Assembly (NCBI GenBank): GCA_029962745.1
Contig: CM057160.1
Coordinates: 2,888,541-2,952,540, forward strand
From: Echinometra lucunter
Taxonomy: Eukaryota; Echinodermata; Echinoidea; Camarodonta; Echinometridae
DNA length: 64,000 bases
Reading direction: 5' to 3'
Shown: positions 59,948-63,409 of the stretch, one piece after another
Layout: every line of letters starts with the position of its first letter
Position numbering within the stretch: the stretch's first letter is position 1
The notes under the pieces: model-generated
Seen by the model: only the letters and a program-made list of their open reading frames with translations
What the model was told of the DNA's origin: nothing
Databases searched by the model: none
Translations under genes and position numbers: made by a program

Positions 59948-61473
59948 CTCATAATGATGGTGTTTGATATAATGGTGATGACATTCACTTAAAAGATGAG
60001 GAGCAGATCTTGATGAATATAGCATTTATGCGGAAAGTATGTAACACTAAAAATTTTTAGTGGGATTTTAGTGAAATTGATAATAATGATTTTCTTGAAA
60101 CCTTTCCATCATGCAGGACGGGACCTGAATGGAATCAGGTTTGCCATGCAGTTCCTAGAGCCTTGGCAGAAGAGACAGATGGGTAACCAGTCTGATTACA
60201 TCGATGCCAAAGATAAGGATGTTATCATCATTGGTGGAGGTGATACTGGTGTGGATTGCATTGGTACCTCACTCAGGATGGTAAGTTGATGATGAGATGA
60301 CAATGACAGTTGTGGTGATGGTGATGGTAATGGTGATAGATGTGATGCTGATAGTGTTGTTGGTTATTGTCGTGATGGTGATGATGATAGGGAAGGTGAT
60401 TATGATGATCTCAGTGGCAACAATTTTGATAATGCCAGTGACATGCTAATGATATTTCATTGCCTTGAATTACAACTCCCCGAAAATATATAAATAAATA
60501 CCTTCAATGTGAATCTACCACTAAGAAATTTTGAATTCCTTCCCTATCTTGATGCGTCCTATAAAACTTGTAACTGATATTTTGACATACCATCTTTTTC
60601 AATCAGAGCTCTGTTTATGAGACTTCTTTACCCACATTTCTATATGCAAGTGCCTTGAACTATATTATTAACAACATTCTTATTTTTTGATCTATTTTGT
60701 TCTCACCAGGATGCCAAGTCCATCACTACTTTTGAGATTTTGACAGAGCCCCCTCCCAGCCGAGCTCCCAACAACCCCTGGCCGACGTGGCCTCGTATAC
60801 TCAGGGTAGACTACGGTCACTCAGAGGTCAAGCTTAAACATGGACAGGACCCACGTCACTTTGAGATACTTAGTGAGGTAAGTTCTGACCATTGGTCTCT
60901 TAGCAGAGCCCCTAGCCAACAGCCCATGGCCTGATATACTCAGAGTAGACTACGGTCATTCAGAGGTCAAGCAGTCAACATGGGCAGGACCCAGGCTGCT
61001 TTGAGATACTCTCTGAAGGAAATTGTTGTTTATTAGTGGTCAGACCATTGTTCCTATAGCAGAGCACCCCACACCCCTCCTCGAATCAACTCATGGCTAA
61101 CCTGGCCTTGCACCCTCTGCATAGATTATATTCATATTTTCTTGCCAGGTTGTTTTGCACATGCCATGTATATGCATTTTATCTATTTTTATGTTGTTGC
61201 AGGAGTTCCTCAACGATGGCCAAGGCAACGTCTCCGGGATCAGCACCATCCAGATCAAGTGGACCAAGGACGCGACGGGGCGTTATAACATGGAGAAGAT
61301 CCCCGGCACCGAGAAGATCTTCAAGGCAGACCTGGTCCTGCTTGCTATGGGGTTCCTTGGACCAGAACAGAACCTGATAGAGGAGCTAGGAGTAGACCAG
61401 GATCCAAGGTCTAATATCCAGACTCCAAATGGGAAGTACCATACCAGTCTGGACAAGGTGTATGCTGCTGGAG
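14104..61473 (+). CDS. GOGAT: Glutamate synthase (GOGAT), single-chain, 36 exons, 3'-partial
   Basis: This enzyme makes two glutamates from glutamine and 2-oxoglutarate using NAD(P)H, with FMN, FAD and iron-sulfur clusters. Thirty-six exons join in frame to 6,121 nt, 2,040 codons; family members of this fused type run to about 2,100-2,200 residues, so the last 80 or so codons lie past the window. All introns are GT-AG. The Met at 14104 is followed by a short propeptide and the nucleophile Cys28 (ERDACGVGF), as expected for class II amidotransferases that are processed to expose Cys. No mitochondrial presequence is visible, but the frame stays open from the acceptor at 14082 to the Met, so an N-terminal extension in an upstream exon is possible. 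Exon coordinates are given with the domain entries. The substrate, NADH or NADPH, cannot be decided from sequence. Confidence 0.97.
14316..14417 (+). pseudogene. Tandem second copy of GOGAT exon 1
   Basis: A 102-bp copy of the 3' part of exon 1 lies 83 bp downstream of it. It encodes [17 protein letters not shown] then [17 protein letters not shown] with no stop, keeps the nucleophile Cys, and ends at an identical donor (AAG|GTAAGA). It starts right after TTTTAG, a potential acceptor, although the upstream tract is G-rich rather than pyrimidine-rich. Nine of 102 bases differ from exon 1, five of them silent. It lacks the Met and first nine codons. It could be an alternative exon, an extra cassette or a recent relic. 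Confidence 0.85.
14459..14515 (+). pseudogene. Decayed third copy of GOGAT exon 1
   Basis: The segment CTACACCCCAGGGACTGTAT then AGCCCTCAGAAATGAGAACG aligns with the corresponding part of exon 1 but has indels and stops, and no donor. It follows a G-run, as the second copy does. This indicates at least two rounds of duplication. Confidence 0.65.
14516..15245 (+). other. GOGAT intron 1, middle part
   Basis: No further exon-like sequence was seen. It contains a T-run near 15100 and a G-run near 15156-15170. Confidence 0.6.
15246..15662. mobile_element. TTAA-flanked MITE, family A (piggyBac-like), divergent copy
   Basis: Bounded by TTAACCCATAACAGTACAG and CTGTACCTCTCTGGGTTAA. The interior has the family landmarks AAATTGGCAA, TTGCCAATTTAAA and TTTCTGCTCATGTAT. 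TTAA followed by CCC is the classic piggyBac end. It belongs with the copy at 46259. Confidence 0.75.
16118..18157 (+). other. GOGAT intron 2: purine and pyrimidine tracts
   Basis: A purine-rich GA/G tract lies at about 16370-16460. A very long pyrimidine-rich CT/CCT tract runs from about 17020 to 17440, including a short tandem unit TTTCACCCTTCACCCCTCCC near 17040-17090 and a C-run near 17254-17270. These read as low-complexity open frames on both strands and are not genes. Confidence 0.7.
18158..18510 (+). mobile_element. TTAA-flanked MITE, family A (piggyBac-like)
   Basis: Ends are TTAACCCATTCGTGACAG and CTGTCACGAATGGGTTAA, a perfect 18-bp inverted repeat including the TTAA target. Interior landmarks (ATTGGCAACACC or GTTGGCAACACC, TTTCTGCTCATGTATTTGG) match the copies at 30849, 50497 and 57638. 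At 353 bp it is shorter than the 410-417 bp copies, so an internal deletion is likely. Confidence 0.9.
18886..18908. repeat. (TA)n microsatellite
   Basis: About 11 TA units following ACATGTA. G-runs at about 18920 and 19034 flank the region. Confidence 0.9.
19226..19365 (-). pseudogene. Non-LTR reverse transcriptase C-terminal relic
   Basis: On the minus strand the sequence reads [16 protein letters not shown], then after a one-base frame change [15 protein letters not shown] and [14 protein letters not shown] before a stop. RGRPxxRWRDDI ... W ... A ... Q ... W is the familiar tail of a group of invertebrate non-LTR retrotransposon polyproteins. The frame change shows it is dead. It lies in GOGAT intron 2. 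Confidence 0.7.
20041..20102 (+). repeat. Short interstitial telomere-like repeat
   Basis: Degenerate GGGTTAG/GGGTCAG units, ending with two to three perfect TTAGGG units (20088-20100). Too short to imply a chromosome fusion. Confidence 0.6.
20740..20895 (-). mobile_element. tRNA-like SINE fragment
   Basis: The minus strand shows GGTCTAGCGGTAACATCGGC, an A-box-like stretch, followed by imperfect B-box-like TCGAGTC/GATCCCAGA segments. No intact tRNA fold was found. It lies just after GOGAT exon 4. Confidence 0.45.
20896..21357 (+). other. GOGAT intron 4, first part
   Basis: No exon, RNA gene or repeat family was recognised. Confidence 0.6.
21358..21561 (+). mobile_element. Short hAT-type MITE with 8-bp TSD, copy 1
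   Basis: The element is 21366-21553, starting CAGGGAAAAAATTAATT and ending TTTTTCTCCCTG, with perfect 8-bp duplications CCAATAGC outside both ends. The interior has the motif GGGCGAATTCGCCCCGAGCC, itself palindromic. Confidence 0.9.
21697..21903 (+). mobile_element. Short hAT-type MITE with 8-bp TSD, copy 2
   Basis: The element is 21705-21895, same family and orientation as the copy 150 bp upstream. The flanks are CATTGTAA and CATTGCAA, a 7-of-8 target duplication. Two independent insertions with different targets sit close together. Confidence 0.88.
21904..24835 (+). other. GOGAT intron 4, remainder
   Basis: Mostly unremarkable AT-rich sequence. A 20-bp-scale segment (ATGTACCT.TTTGCAGATTTACCCA) is repeated at about 22438 and 22590 on either side of a G-run near 22557-22571. 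The segment at 24450-24545 shares sequence with 13795-13880. No exon-like frame was found. Confidence 0.55.
25208..25714 (+). mobile_element. TTAA-flanked MITE, family B, copy 2
   Basis: TTAAAGGCATTGGCTAAC at the left, GTTAATCAATGCCTTTAA at the right. It aligns along its length with the copy at 12063 on the same strand. Confidence 0.88.
26010..26370. repeat. GAG/GAA purine-rich tract
   Basis: Around 360 bp of nearly pure purine on the plus strand with AGGAGG and AAGAAG stretches. Ser- and Pro-rich open frames on the minus strand are a by-product. Confidence 0.9.
29600..29747 (+). mobile_element. Partial family C MITE (3' end)
   Basis: GACTTTTTATGAGAAGATTA and the downstream CATTGTGTAATCA then TTTTAA match the right-hand third of the elements at 37072 and 47953. 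The left part is missing. Confidence 0.75.
29775..30056 (-). pseudogene. Non-LTR reverse transcriptase fragment with frame damage
   Basis: The minus strand reads [36 protein letters not shown], then after a shift [15 protein letters not shown] and [19 protein letters not shown]. YLGxxIxxDLxWxxH ... LxFLRRNLxxCP ... LEYAxxVWDPYT ... VQRxAARFV is the classic order of the region after the polymerase domain in non-LTR elements. A stop and a frame change show it is inactive. Confidence 0.85.
30849..31263 (-). mobile_element. TTAA-flanked MITE, family A (piggyBac-like)
   Basis: Ends TTAACCCATTCGTGACAT and TTGTCATGAATGGGTTAA. Opposite orientation to the 18158 copy and similar in length (415 bp) to the one at 57638. 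Confidence 0.9.
31611..32111 (-). mobile_element. TTAA-flanked MITE, family B, copy 3
   Basis: TTAAAGGCATTGGCTAACAT on the left and GTTAGCCAATGCCTTTAA on the right, inverse to the copies at 12063 and 25208. It ends 62 bp before the tandem-array element. Confidence 0.9.
32174..34578. repeat. 161-bp tandem array with 644-bp higher-order unit, TIR-bounded
   Basis: The anchor GTCAATGAAC occurs at 32401, 32562, 32723, 32884, 33045, 33206, 33367, 33528, 33689, 33850, 34011 and 34173: eleven steps of 161 bp, the last 162. Four monomer types alternate, so TGACGTGGAATCACC recurs at 32947, 33591 and 34236 (644-645 bp apart). Nearly every monomer has AGGTCAAAGGTCAAAGGTCA then ATGAACTTTCC. The whole unit is bounded by TTGTCTCGCCTGC (32174-32186) and its inverse GCAGGCGAGACAA (34566-34578), and the left end has the hairpin GTCTCGCCTGCGTAGCGGAG then CGAGAC. 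It looks like a mobile element with an amplified core. Confidence 0.9.
34761..36114 (+). mobile_element. TIR element carrying a zinc-finger exon
   Basis: The element is 34767-36108 (1,342 bp), with perfect 12-bp ends CAGGGATGCCAG and CTGGCATCCCTG and the 6-bp duplication ATTATA on each side. Inside are a CpG-containing leader (34800-35340), an open exon (35346-35583), and a right-hand GC-rich segment with hairpins such as GTGCGCTTCGCGCAC (36035-36049). A 6-bp duplication is unlike classical hAT (8 bp); hAT-related or IS3EU-type elements are possible. Confidence 0.75.
35346..35609 (+). CDS. BED-like zinc-finger first exon inside the TIR element
   Basis: An 87-codon frame from MDVERGSN. The core has W22-W24-L25, a SDYFRKI block, then C50-x2-C53 ([20 protein letters not shown]) and H70, the spacing of a BED/TTF-like finger seen in transposon-derived proteins; the usual last ligand appears as Gln76 or may be supplied by C80. 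A 5' splice site (AAGT|GTAAGC) falls at 35583/35584, so this may be the first exon of a spliced transcript and the rest of the frame intronic. No matching second exon was found. It is either a captured gene fragment or the DNA-binding end of a degenerate transposase. Confidence 0.6.
   Translation: MDVERGSNIKQIDSGIKNKFQWKWLENKDDSGTFLSDYFRKINVAGKARCIVCNQTIAYGSSGMKALMKHGNSDAQIPKCKPHLMHK
37072..37578 (+). mobile_element. TTAA-flanked MITE, family C, copy 1
   Basis: Starts TTAAAGGGGGTACCCAATGC, ends TGTGTAATCACTTTAA. The first 39 bp are duplicated in tandem (37071, 37110; a third partial start at 37149). Interior CCACGTCATAATGACGTCAA is palindromic. It begins only 18 bp after the donor of GOGAT exon 6. 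The inverse copy is at 47953. Confidence 0.85.
37579..39017 (+). other. GOGAT introns 6 (end) and 7
   Basis: Apart from the hAT-type MITE at 37946 and exon 7, nothing gene-like was seen. Confidence 0.6.
37938..38140 (-). mobile_element. Short hAT-type MITE with 8-bp TSD, copy 3
   Basis: The element is 37946-38132, inverse to the copies at 21366 and 21705. The flanks are ATGGTGAC and ATGGTGAT. It sits about 150 bp before the acceptor of exon 7. Confidence 0.88.
39438..39530. mobile_element. Very short TTAA-flanked inverted-repeat unit
   Basis: TTAACCCGTTGAGCACGA on the left, TAGTGTTCATTGGGTTAA on the right, 93 bp in total. The ends resemble family A, with a different core. It may be an extreme internal-deletion derivative. 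Confidence 0.55.
40348..40556. mobile_element. Hairpin-type MITE with GGAATTCACAAAAGAG ends
   Basis: A perfect 16-bp inverted repeat, GGAATTCACAAAAGAG / CTCTTTTGTGAATTCC, with further inverted AACC/GGTTTAAACC pairs inside. A 209-bp non-coding unit in GOGAT intron 9. No clear target duplication. Confidence 0.75.
40714..44422 (+). CDS. GOGAT: GOGAT exons 10-15: central domain
   Basis: Exons: 40714-40874, 42025-42175, 42566-42700, 43036-43196, 43554-43860, 44312-44422 (residues 448-789). Recognisable family blocks are [40 protein letters not shown], and GADAICPYL. This domain links the amidotransferase and synthase sites and helps form the ammonia tunnel in known structures. Splice phases are consistent throughout. 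Introns here are 300-1,150 bp and hold SINE fragments only. Confidence 0.96.
40875..42024 (+). other. GOGAT intron 10, no gene seen
   Basis: AT-rich, with a T-run shortly before the acceptor of exon 11. No repeat family recognised. Confidence 0.6.
42850..42960 (+). mobile_element. Degenerate tRNA-SINE fragment
   Basis: GGGTTGAAATCCCTGC resembles a B box and is followed by CTCAGGCAAGGAATTTTATC, which matches the SINE body at 9950-9970. The head is lost. Confidence 0.45.
43960..44030 (+). mobile_element. tRNA-like SINE head
   Basis: GTTGTAGTGGTTCTTTCATT (A-box-like) and GACGGTTCGAATCCC (good B box), 50 bp apart. No cloverleaf with matched acceptor stem could be drawn, so a functional tRNA is unlikely. 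Located in GOGAT intron 14. Confidence 0.5.
44615..52026 (+). CDS. GOGAT: GOGAT exons 16-23: FMN-binding synthase barrel and [3Fe-4S] site
   Basis: Exons: 44615-44812, 45517-45689, 46737-46953, 47649-47849, 48723-48903, 49350-49483, 50071-50187, 51859-52026 (residues 790-1252). The barrel binds FMN and 2-oxoglutarate and makes glutamate from the tunnelled ammonia. Landmarks are [46 protein letters not shown] and the glycine-rich [10 protein letters not shown]. Exon 21 carries the three cluster cysteines, C1139, C1145 and C1150, in [20 protein letters not shown]. Exons 17 and 18 are both followed or preceded by decayed partial copies of themselves. Confidence 0.96.
45240..45330 (+). pseudogene. 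Decayed copy of the start of GOGAT exon 17
   Basis: ACTTCTTATCTGAACAGCTG then CATATGTGTACC and GAGGTCAACAAGAGATGATA align with the acceptor and first 60 bp of exon 17 (ACTTCTTATTTGCTCAGGTG...). Indels break the frame. Confidence 0.8.
45369..45450 (+). pseudogene. Second partial copy of the exon 17 acceptor region
   Basis: AATAAACTGCAAGATCCAAT through TTATTTGCACAGGTGCATAT is an approximately 80-bp tandem copy of 45452-45529, which contains the true acceptor of exon 17. It stops after TGTGTAG, so using it would truncate the protein. Confidence 0.8.
46259..46675 (-). mobile_element. TTAA-flanked MITE, family A, divergent subfamily
   Basis: Ends TTAACCCATAGACGTACAG and CTGTACTTCTGTGGGTTAA, the same subfamily as the copy at 15246 (opposite orientation). 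It ends about 60 bp before exon 18. Confidence 0.75.
47055..47500 (+). pseudogene. Three decayed copies of the GOGAT exon 18 3' end
   Basis: Copies at about 47060-47150, 47205-47320 and 47367-47500 each carry pieces of exon 18's end (AGCTCCTACCT, GATGATCTCC, GTGAGCTGCCAGGGTGTAA, ATCAAGCAGGTGGCCTCTGG) together with the intronic sequence after its donor (ATTTCAGCCC, GAACAGATTAACCCAGCT, ATATACAAATAGAATATTTT). All have indels; none preserves the frame. Confidence 0.85.
47953..48429 (-). mobile_element. TTAA-flanked MITE, family C, copy 2
   Basis: TTAAAGTGATTACACAATGG to GGGTACCCCCTTTAA; inverse of the element at 37072. It lacks the 39-bp end duplication. Confidence 0.85.
49497..49680. repeat. 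(GAT)n microsatellite next to exon 21 donor
   Basis: A GAT/GGT-triplet tract beginning 14 bp after the donor of GOGAT exon 21. It reads as poly-Asp, poly-Met or poly-His-type frames. Confidence 0.9.
49704..49897 (+). mobile_element. TA-flanked MITE, pogo/Tigger-like, copy 1
   Basis: TACAGTGAAACCTGC at the left and GCAGGTTTGACTGTA at the right, with the typical TATAAAGACCACC interior. The copy at 52716 is of the same family. Confidence 0.8.
50188..50496 (+). other. GOGAT intron 22, first part
   Basis: A C-run directly followed by a 19-base A-run at about 50233-50266; otherwise plain AT-rich sequence. Confidence 0.6.
50497..50905 (+). mobile_element. TTAA-flanked MITE, family A (piggyBac-like)
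   Basis: Left end TTAAACCCATTTGTGACAG (one extra A after TTAA), right end CTGTCACAAATGGGTTAA. Same orientation as the 18158 copy, and it keeps the segment missing there. Confidence 0.88.
51086..51753. mobile_element. hAT MITE with CAGTGGCGGCACCAGG ends and 8-bp TSD
   Basis: The element is 51094-51745. The left end CAGTGGCGGCACCAGG is inverted at the right (TTGGTGCCGCCACTG); the flanking duplication TCCAGAAG is perfect. The interior has about three direct repeats of an 80-90 bp unit containing GACGAGCGAGCGAAGCGAGC, and G- and C-runs near each end that pair as inverted repeats. Confidence 0.9.
52581..55533 (+). CDS. GOGAT: GOGAT exons 24-28: GXGXG beta-helix domain
   Basis: Exons: 52581-52705, 53302-53440, 54013-54198, 54727-54842, 55356-55533 (residues 1253-1500). 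Glycine-rich repeats typical of the C-terminal domain of the large subunit are seen: [34 protein letters not shown] and [21 protein letters not shown]. The domain is structural in known enzymes. A truncated copy of exon 28 with its own acceptor sits upstream at 55141. Confidence 0.95.
52716..52912 (+). mobile_element. TA-type MITE, pogo/Tigger-like, copy 2
   Basis: Same family as 49704-49897: AATGAAACCTGTATATAAAG at the left, GCAGGTTCGAGTTTA at the right, more diverged at both ends. It begins about 10 bp after the donor of exon 24. Confidence 0.75.
52913..53301 (+). other. GOGAT intron 24, remainder
   Basis: A degenerate GAT-rich stretch near 52985-53050; nothing else recognised. Confidence 0.55.
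53441..54012 (+). other. GOGAT intron 25, no gene seen
   Basis: AT-rich intron sequence without a recognised repeat. Confidence 0.55.
54199..54726 (+). other. GOGAT intron 26, no gene seen
   Basis: A short duplicated phrase (CTAATGACAATCTTGTC) occurs twice near 54392 and 54418. No other structure seen. Confidence 0.55.
55141..55236 (+). pseudogene. Truncated upstream copy of GOGAT exon 28
   Basis: It follows its own acceptor (TTTATGTATACAG) and matches the first 95 bp or so of exon 28, encoding [19 protein letters not shown] then [12 protein letters not shown], before diverging. It has no donor matching exon 28's. The genuine exon at 55356 is chosen because it extends to a donor and continues the conserved protein. 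Confidence 0.88.
55771..56051 (+). CDS. GOGAT: GOGAT exon 29: linker between large and small parts
   Basis: Residues 1501-1594. The exon begins with the conserved FPNEYRRAL stretch, then a charged Lys/Glu-rich helix ([16 protein letters not shown]), then a low-complexity segment at 1532-1560 containing repeated Asn-Gly pairs (NG eight or more times), and ends with another charged stretch. The Asn-Gly segment has no obvious counterpart in the conserved core of the family and is probably a flexible, lineage-variable insert joining the two catalytic halves. Confidence 0.93.
56052..56667 (+). other. GOGAT intron 29, first part
   Basis: Degenerate CAAGGCCAAGACC-type short repeats at about 56280-56395; no gene. 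Confidence 0.55.
56668..56812. mobile_element. Foldback MITE with about 35-bp inverted ends
   Basis: CCTGGGGAGCATTTCATGAA then GAGTTTTGTCAGTGA is inverted at the right as TCACCGACAAAACTCTTCAT then GAAACGCTCCCCAGG. 145 bp, non-coding, able to fold into a long hairpin. It lies inside GOGAT intron 29. Confidence 0.8.
56994..58260 (+). CDS. GOGAT: GOGAT exons 30-31: small-subunit start, [4Fe-4S] cysteines
   Basis: Exons: 56994-57116 and 58083-58260 (residues 1594-1694). [10 protein letters not shown] opens the small-subunit-like half. Exon 31 has the cysteine pattern [19 protein letters not shown] (C1636, C1639, C1644, C1650) and GRCCPAPCE (C1688, C1689, C1693), continuing to GACVLGIN in exon 32. 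These match the two low-potential [4Fe-4S] cluster regions of the family. C1688 occupies a position normally taken by a hydrophobic residue. The acceptor of exon 31 lies 29 bp after a MITE. Confidence 0.95.
57385..57570 (-). mobile_element. tRNA-derived SINE
   Basis: On the minus strand the head reads TGGTCTAGTGGTTAAGTCAC (clear A box), followed by the body with ATTGATCTACATTGGCCACA and GGGTACCTGGTAGGATC, homologous to 13215-13400. Located in GOGAT intron 30. Confidence 0.75.
57638..58053 (-). mobile_element. TTAA-flanked MITE, family A (piggyBac-like), next to exon 31
   Basis: TTAACCCATTCGTGACAG to CTGTCACGAATGGGTTAA, 416 bp, perfect 18-bp ends. Its right-hand TTAA is 29 bp upstream of the first base of exon 31. 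Confidence 0.92.
58261..58867 (+). other. GOGAT intron 31, no gene seen
   Basis: Plain AT-rich intron sequence ending in an acceptor CATGCTTCCAG. Confidence 0.6.
58868..61473 (+). CDS. GOGAT: GOGAT exons 32-36: FAD and NAD(P)H-binding domains, truncated by window
   Basis: Exons: 58868-59143, 59540-59699, 60117-60280, 60710-60877, 61203-61473 (residues 1695-2040). The FAD-binding Rossmann motif is [14 protein letters not shown] (GSGPSG at 1742-1747); the NAD(P)H-binding motif is [15 protein letters not shown] (GGGDTG at 1879-1884). The last exon seen ends ...SLDKVYAAG with a phase-1 donor (G|GTGAGT). Family members continue with a GDCRRGQ-like block and a short C-terminal helix region, not found before position 64000. 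Confidence 0.96.
59144..59539 (+). other. GOGAT intron 32
   Basis: Contains a short (GT)n tract near 59236-59254; no gene. Confidence 0.6.
59700..60000. repeat. (GAT)n microsatellite in GOGAT intron 33
   Basis: GAT-rich from a few bases after the donor, with an uninterrupted ATG/GAT run at about 59887-59947. Confidence 0.9.
60281..60405. repeat. GATG/GGTGAT-rich tract in GOGAT intron 34
   Basis: Degenerate triplet repeat starting at the donor of exon 34. A similar tract follows the donors of exons 21 and 33. Confidence 0.8.
60895..61130 (+). pseudogene. Two decayed copies of GOGAT exon 35
   Basis: The first (about 60902-61019) includes CAGAGCCCCTAGCCAACAGC, TATACTCAGAGTAGACTACG and TTTGAGATACTCTCTGAAGG, aligning with exon 35 through its donor and on into the intron (TTAGTGGTCAGACCATTGTTC against TTCTGACCATTGGTCTC). 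The second (about 61045-61128) keeps only the CAGAGCACCCCACACCCCTC...CATGGCTAACCTGGCCTTGC part. Stops and indels make both non-functional. Confidence 0.85.
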
Positions 61474-61715
61474 GTGAGTGTGGGATTGTAGGACTGATCG
61501 GTTTGTCAGGGACGGAAATTTGACTAATTTAACAGTTTGGAGGTGTGTAAACAAATAAGTAATGAAATTTGTTGAACTTTTTTATGTTTTATTGTGAAGA
61601 GAAGCAGTGAAAGAGATGAAATTCAATAAAATTAGGCTGCTTTGGTTGTCTACTTAAACTAGAATGCATAAGATGACAGTGTCATGGACTAACGGCTATG
61701 GCACGCCATAAGGGA
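61474..61715 (+). other. Start of the last intron seen
   Basis: Follows the donor G|GTGAGT of exon 36. No exon or repeat recognised. Confidence 0.6.
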
Positions 61716-61719
61716 ATCA

Positions 61720-62290
61720 AATTAAAATATATTTCACTTGAGCAAATATATGTTTCTTTTTCACTAACCATTTCACTCCAGCATATTTATATTTCACTTC
61801 TTTAAAAAAAGCATTCCACTTTTCACAAAAATTCGTTTCACATTTTCCACAAAAATATTATTTCACTATTCACAAAAATATATTCCACTTTCTTCCAAAA
61901 TACATTCCACTTTTTCACAGAAATATATTTTACTCTTCACAAAAATATATTTCACTTTTTTCCAAAATTCGTTCCACTTTTCACAGGAATACATTTCACT
62001 TTTAAGAAAAAAAAATCATTCCTCTTTCTCTCATACTAAAACCTTTTCACTTTCTGCCAAAAATATGTTCCTCTTTTATCTCGGCCTAAAGCGATCTTAT
62101 CGACCTGGGTGAGCTTAACGGCCTTAGCGAGCTTATCTCTGGCTTAGCTAGCTAGCTCATATACGCGCGTTCTATCGACGGTGTACCTAAAATCCATTCC
62201 TCTTCTCTCACCGAAACCATTTCACTTTCTCTCAATAATTTATTTCACTCTGCCAAAAAAATACGTTCCTCTTTTTTCTCGGCCTAAAGG
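61720..62290. repeat. Degenerate 20-25 bp tandem array (TTTCACTTTTCACAAAAATA)
   Basis: Units of the form TTYCACTTTTCACAAAAATAY are repeated about a dozen times with variable spacing at 61730-62010 and more loosely to 62290. Within it, CTCGGCCTAAAG occurs twice (about 62081 and 62279), each followed by a GC-richer segment rich in TTAGCTAGC/GCTAGCT. Confidence 0.75.
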
Positions 62291-62424
62291 AGGCGCTATT
62301 GGCGAGTTTTGCTAGCTTGTTAGCTTGGCGCGGGCTATATCTTTTGTCATTTGCTTGTTTAGCATCGGTATTAATGTTTTGTTATTCTATTTGGTCTGAT
62401 GGGGCTGAAGGGGGGCGGCTTTGA

Positions 62425-62705
62425 GGCTTCTGCACTTGATTTTGAAGTTCATTAATACATCCAATTTATGCAGGGATATATGCAGGGTGAACAAGGGATG
62501 CTACCTCCACAGGCGAACTTTGGTTTTGCTTGTTTTGCCTCTTGGGGCTTGGTGGGGGTTTGGAGTCTTCTGCACATGATTTTGAAGTATGCAAATTTAT
62601 CAAGGTTTATGCAGGGTGAATGATGGATGCTGCTTCTCCCGTTGGTCTGGCGAGGCTATATAGCTGAGGGAGGGGGGTAAGTTTCTGCACATGATTTTGA
62701 ATATT
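62425..62705. repeat. Three imperfect repeats of about 115-140 bp
   Basis: TTCTGCACTTGATTTTGAAG recurs near 62428, 62568 and 62683 (as TTCTGCACATGATTTTGAA). Between them, TTTATGCAGGG.TGAA and GGATGCT are also repeated. Non-coding. Confidence 0.75.
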
Positions 62706-62714
62706 CTGCATTAA

Positions 62715-62850
62715 TGTAGCGCCTAAGCTTTCTCTCTGAAATGTGTCTAAGCGCTTTACAGAAATATCATTACCCCGGTCATCGGATTCATGCAAGCTTG
62801 CCCGCACACAATGTATGCACTTTCTGCACTCCCAAGGAAGCATTAATTCC
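62715..62850. mobile_element. Possible SINE-like fragment with AAGCGCTTTACAGAAATATC
   Basis: TGTCTAAGCGCTTTACAGAA then ATATCATTACC resembles the conserved 3' core found in many invertebrate and vertebrate SINEs. The head was not found. Called on resemblance only. Confidence 0.35.
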
Positions 62851-63274
62851 AGCCAGTCGCACTCACAATGCTAAACAAATCATCACCATGGAGAGTGGCA
62901 AATTTTGGTGCATCTCAGGAATGGAGGGGGGGGGGTGGGTACGTTGGACATACATGTAGTATGAAGGTTAGGAATAGGGCCGCATTATCGTAAGGTCACT
63001 GGGTTTCGTTTACACGATTTCTTTTATTCTGTTTATGTTACTTTCAGTTCAGTTTGTGGTAATGTCATGTTTGTTTGTTCATTACTTTTTCTTTCTTTCT
63101 CTGGACCTCTAGGAAGAACAGAGCCATTTGAATAATGGCTCTGAATAGAGTTTCCTGCCATCAATACTAATTTTAATTAATTAAAATTTATAATAATTTG
63201 ATATATTGATCTGCATGTATTTTGTATTGCTTTTCATATGGAAAATAAAACCAACCAACCAAAGGACACAAGTG

Positions 63275-63350
63275 CCTCAGCAGGGATTCGAACCCCCGAC
63301 CTTGTTCAAAGTCAGGAGACTTATTCACTGGGTCACAGCACCTCTACTAT
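63275..63350 (-). mobile_element. tRNA-like SINE head
   Basis: On the minus strand, GCTGTGACCCAGTGAATAAG (A-box-like) precedes GGGGGTTCGAATCCCTGC (good B box) by about 30 bp. No convincing acceptor-stem pairing was found, so I call it SINE-derived, not a tRNA gene. Confidence 0.5.
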
Positions 63351-63409
63351 GCAAATTTTGTTGGCTGAATTCTCATGAAGTAAAACTTTATGCAAGCTAT
63401 AATGATAAT

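Noticed and set aside
14316..61130. Exon copies as merged-haplotype assembly artefacts
   Set aside because: Copies are partial, strongly and unequally diverged, and their flanks differ from those of the parent exons, unlike duplicated haplotypes. Not fully excluded for the 91%-identical exon 1 copy.
14104..61473. Bacterial contamination or recent horizontal transfer of GOGAT
   Set aside because: Thirty-five canonical introns interrupt the gene, the introns carry host-type MITEs, and the single-chain architecture is the eukaryotic form.
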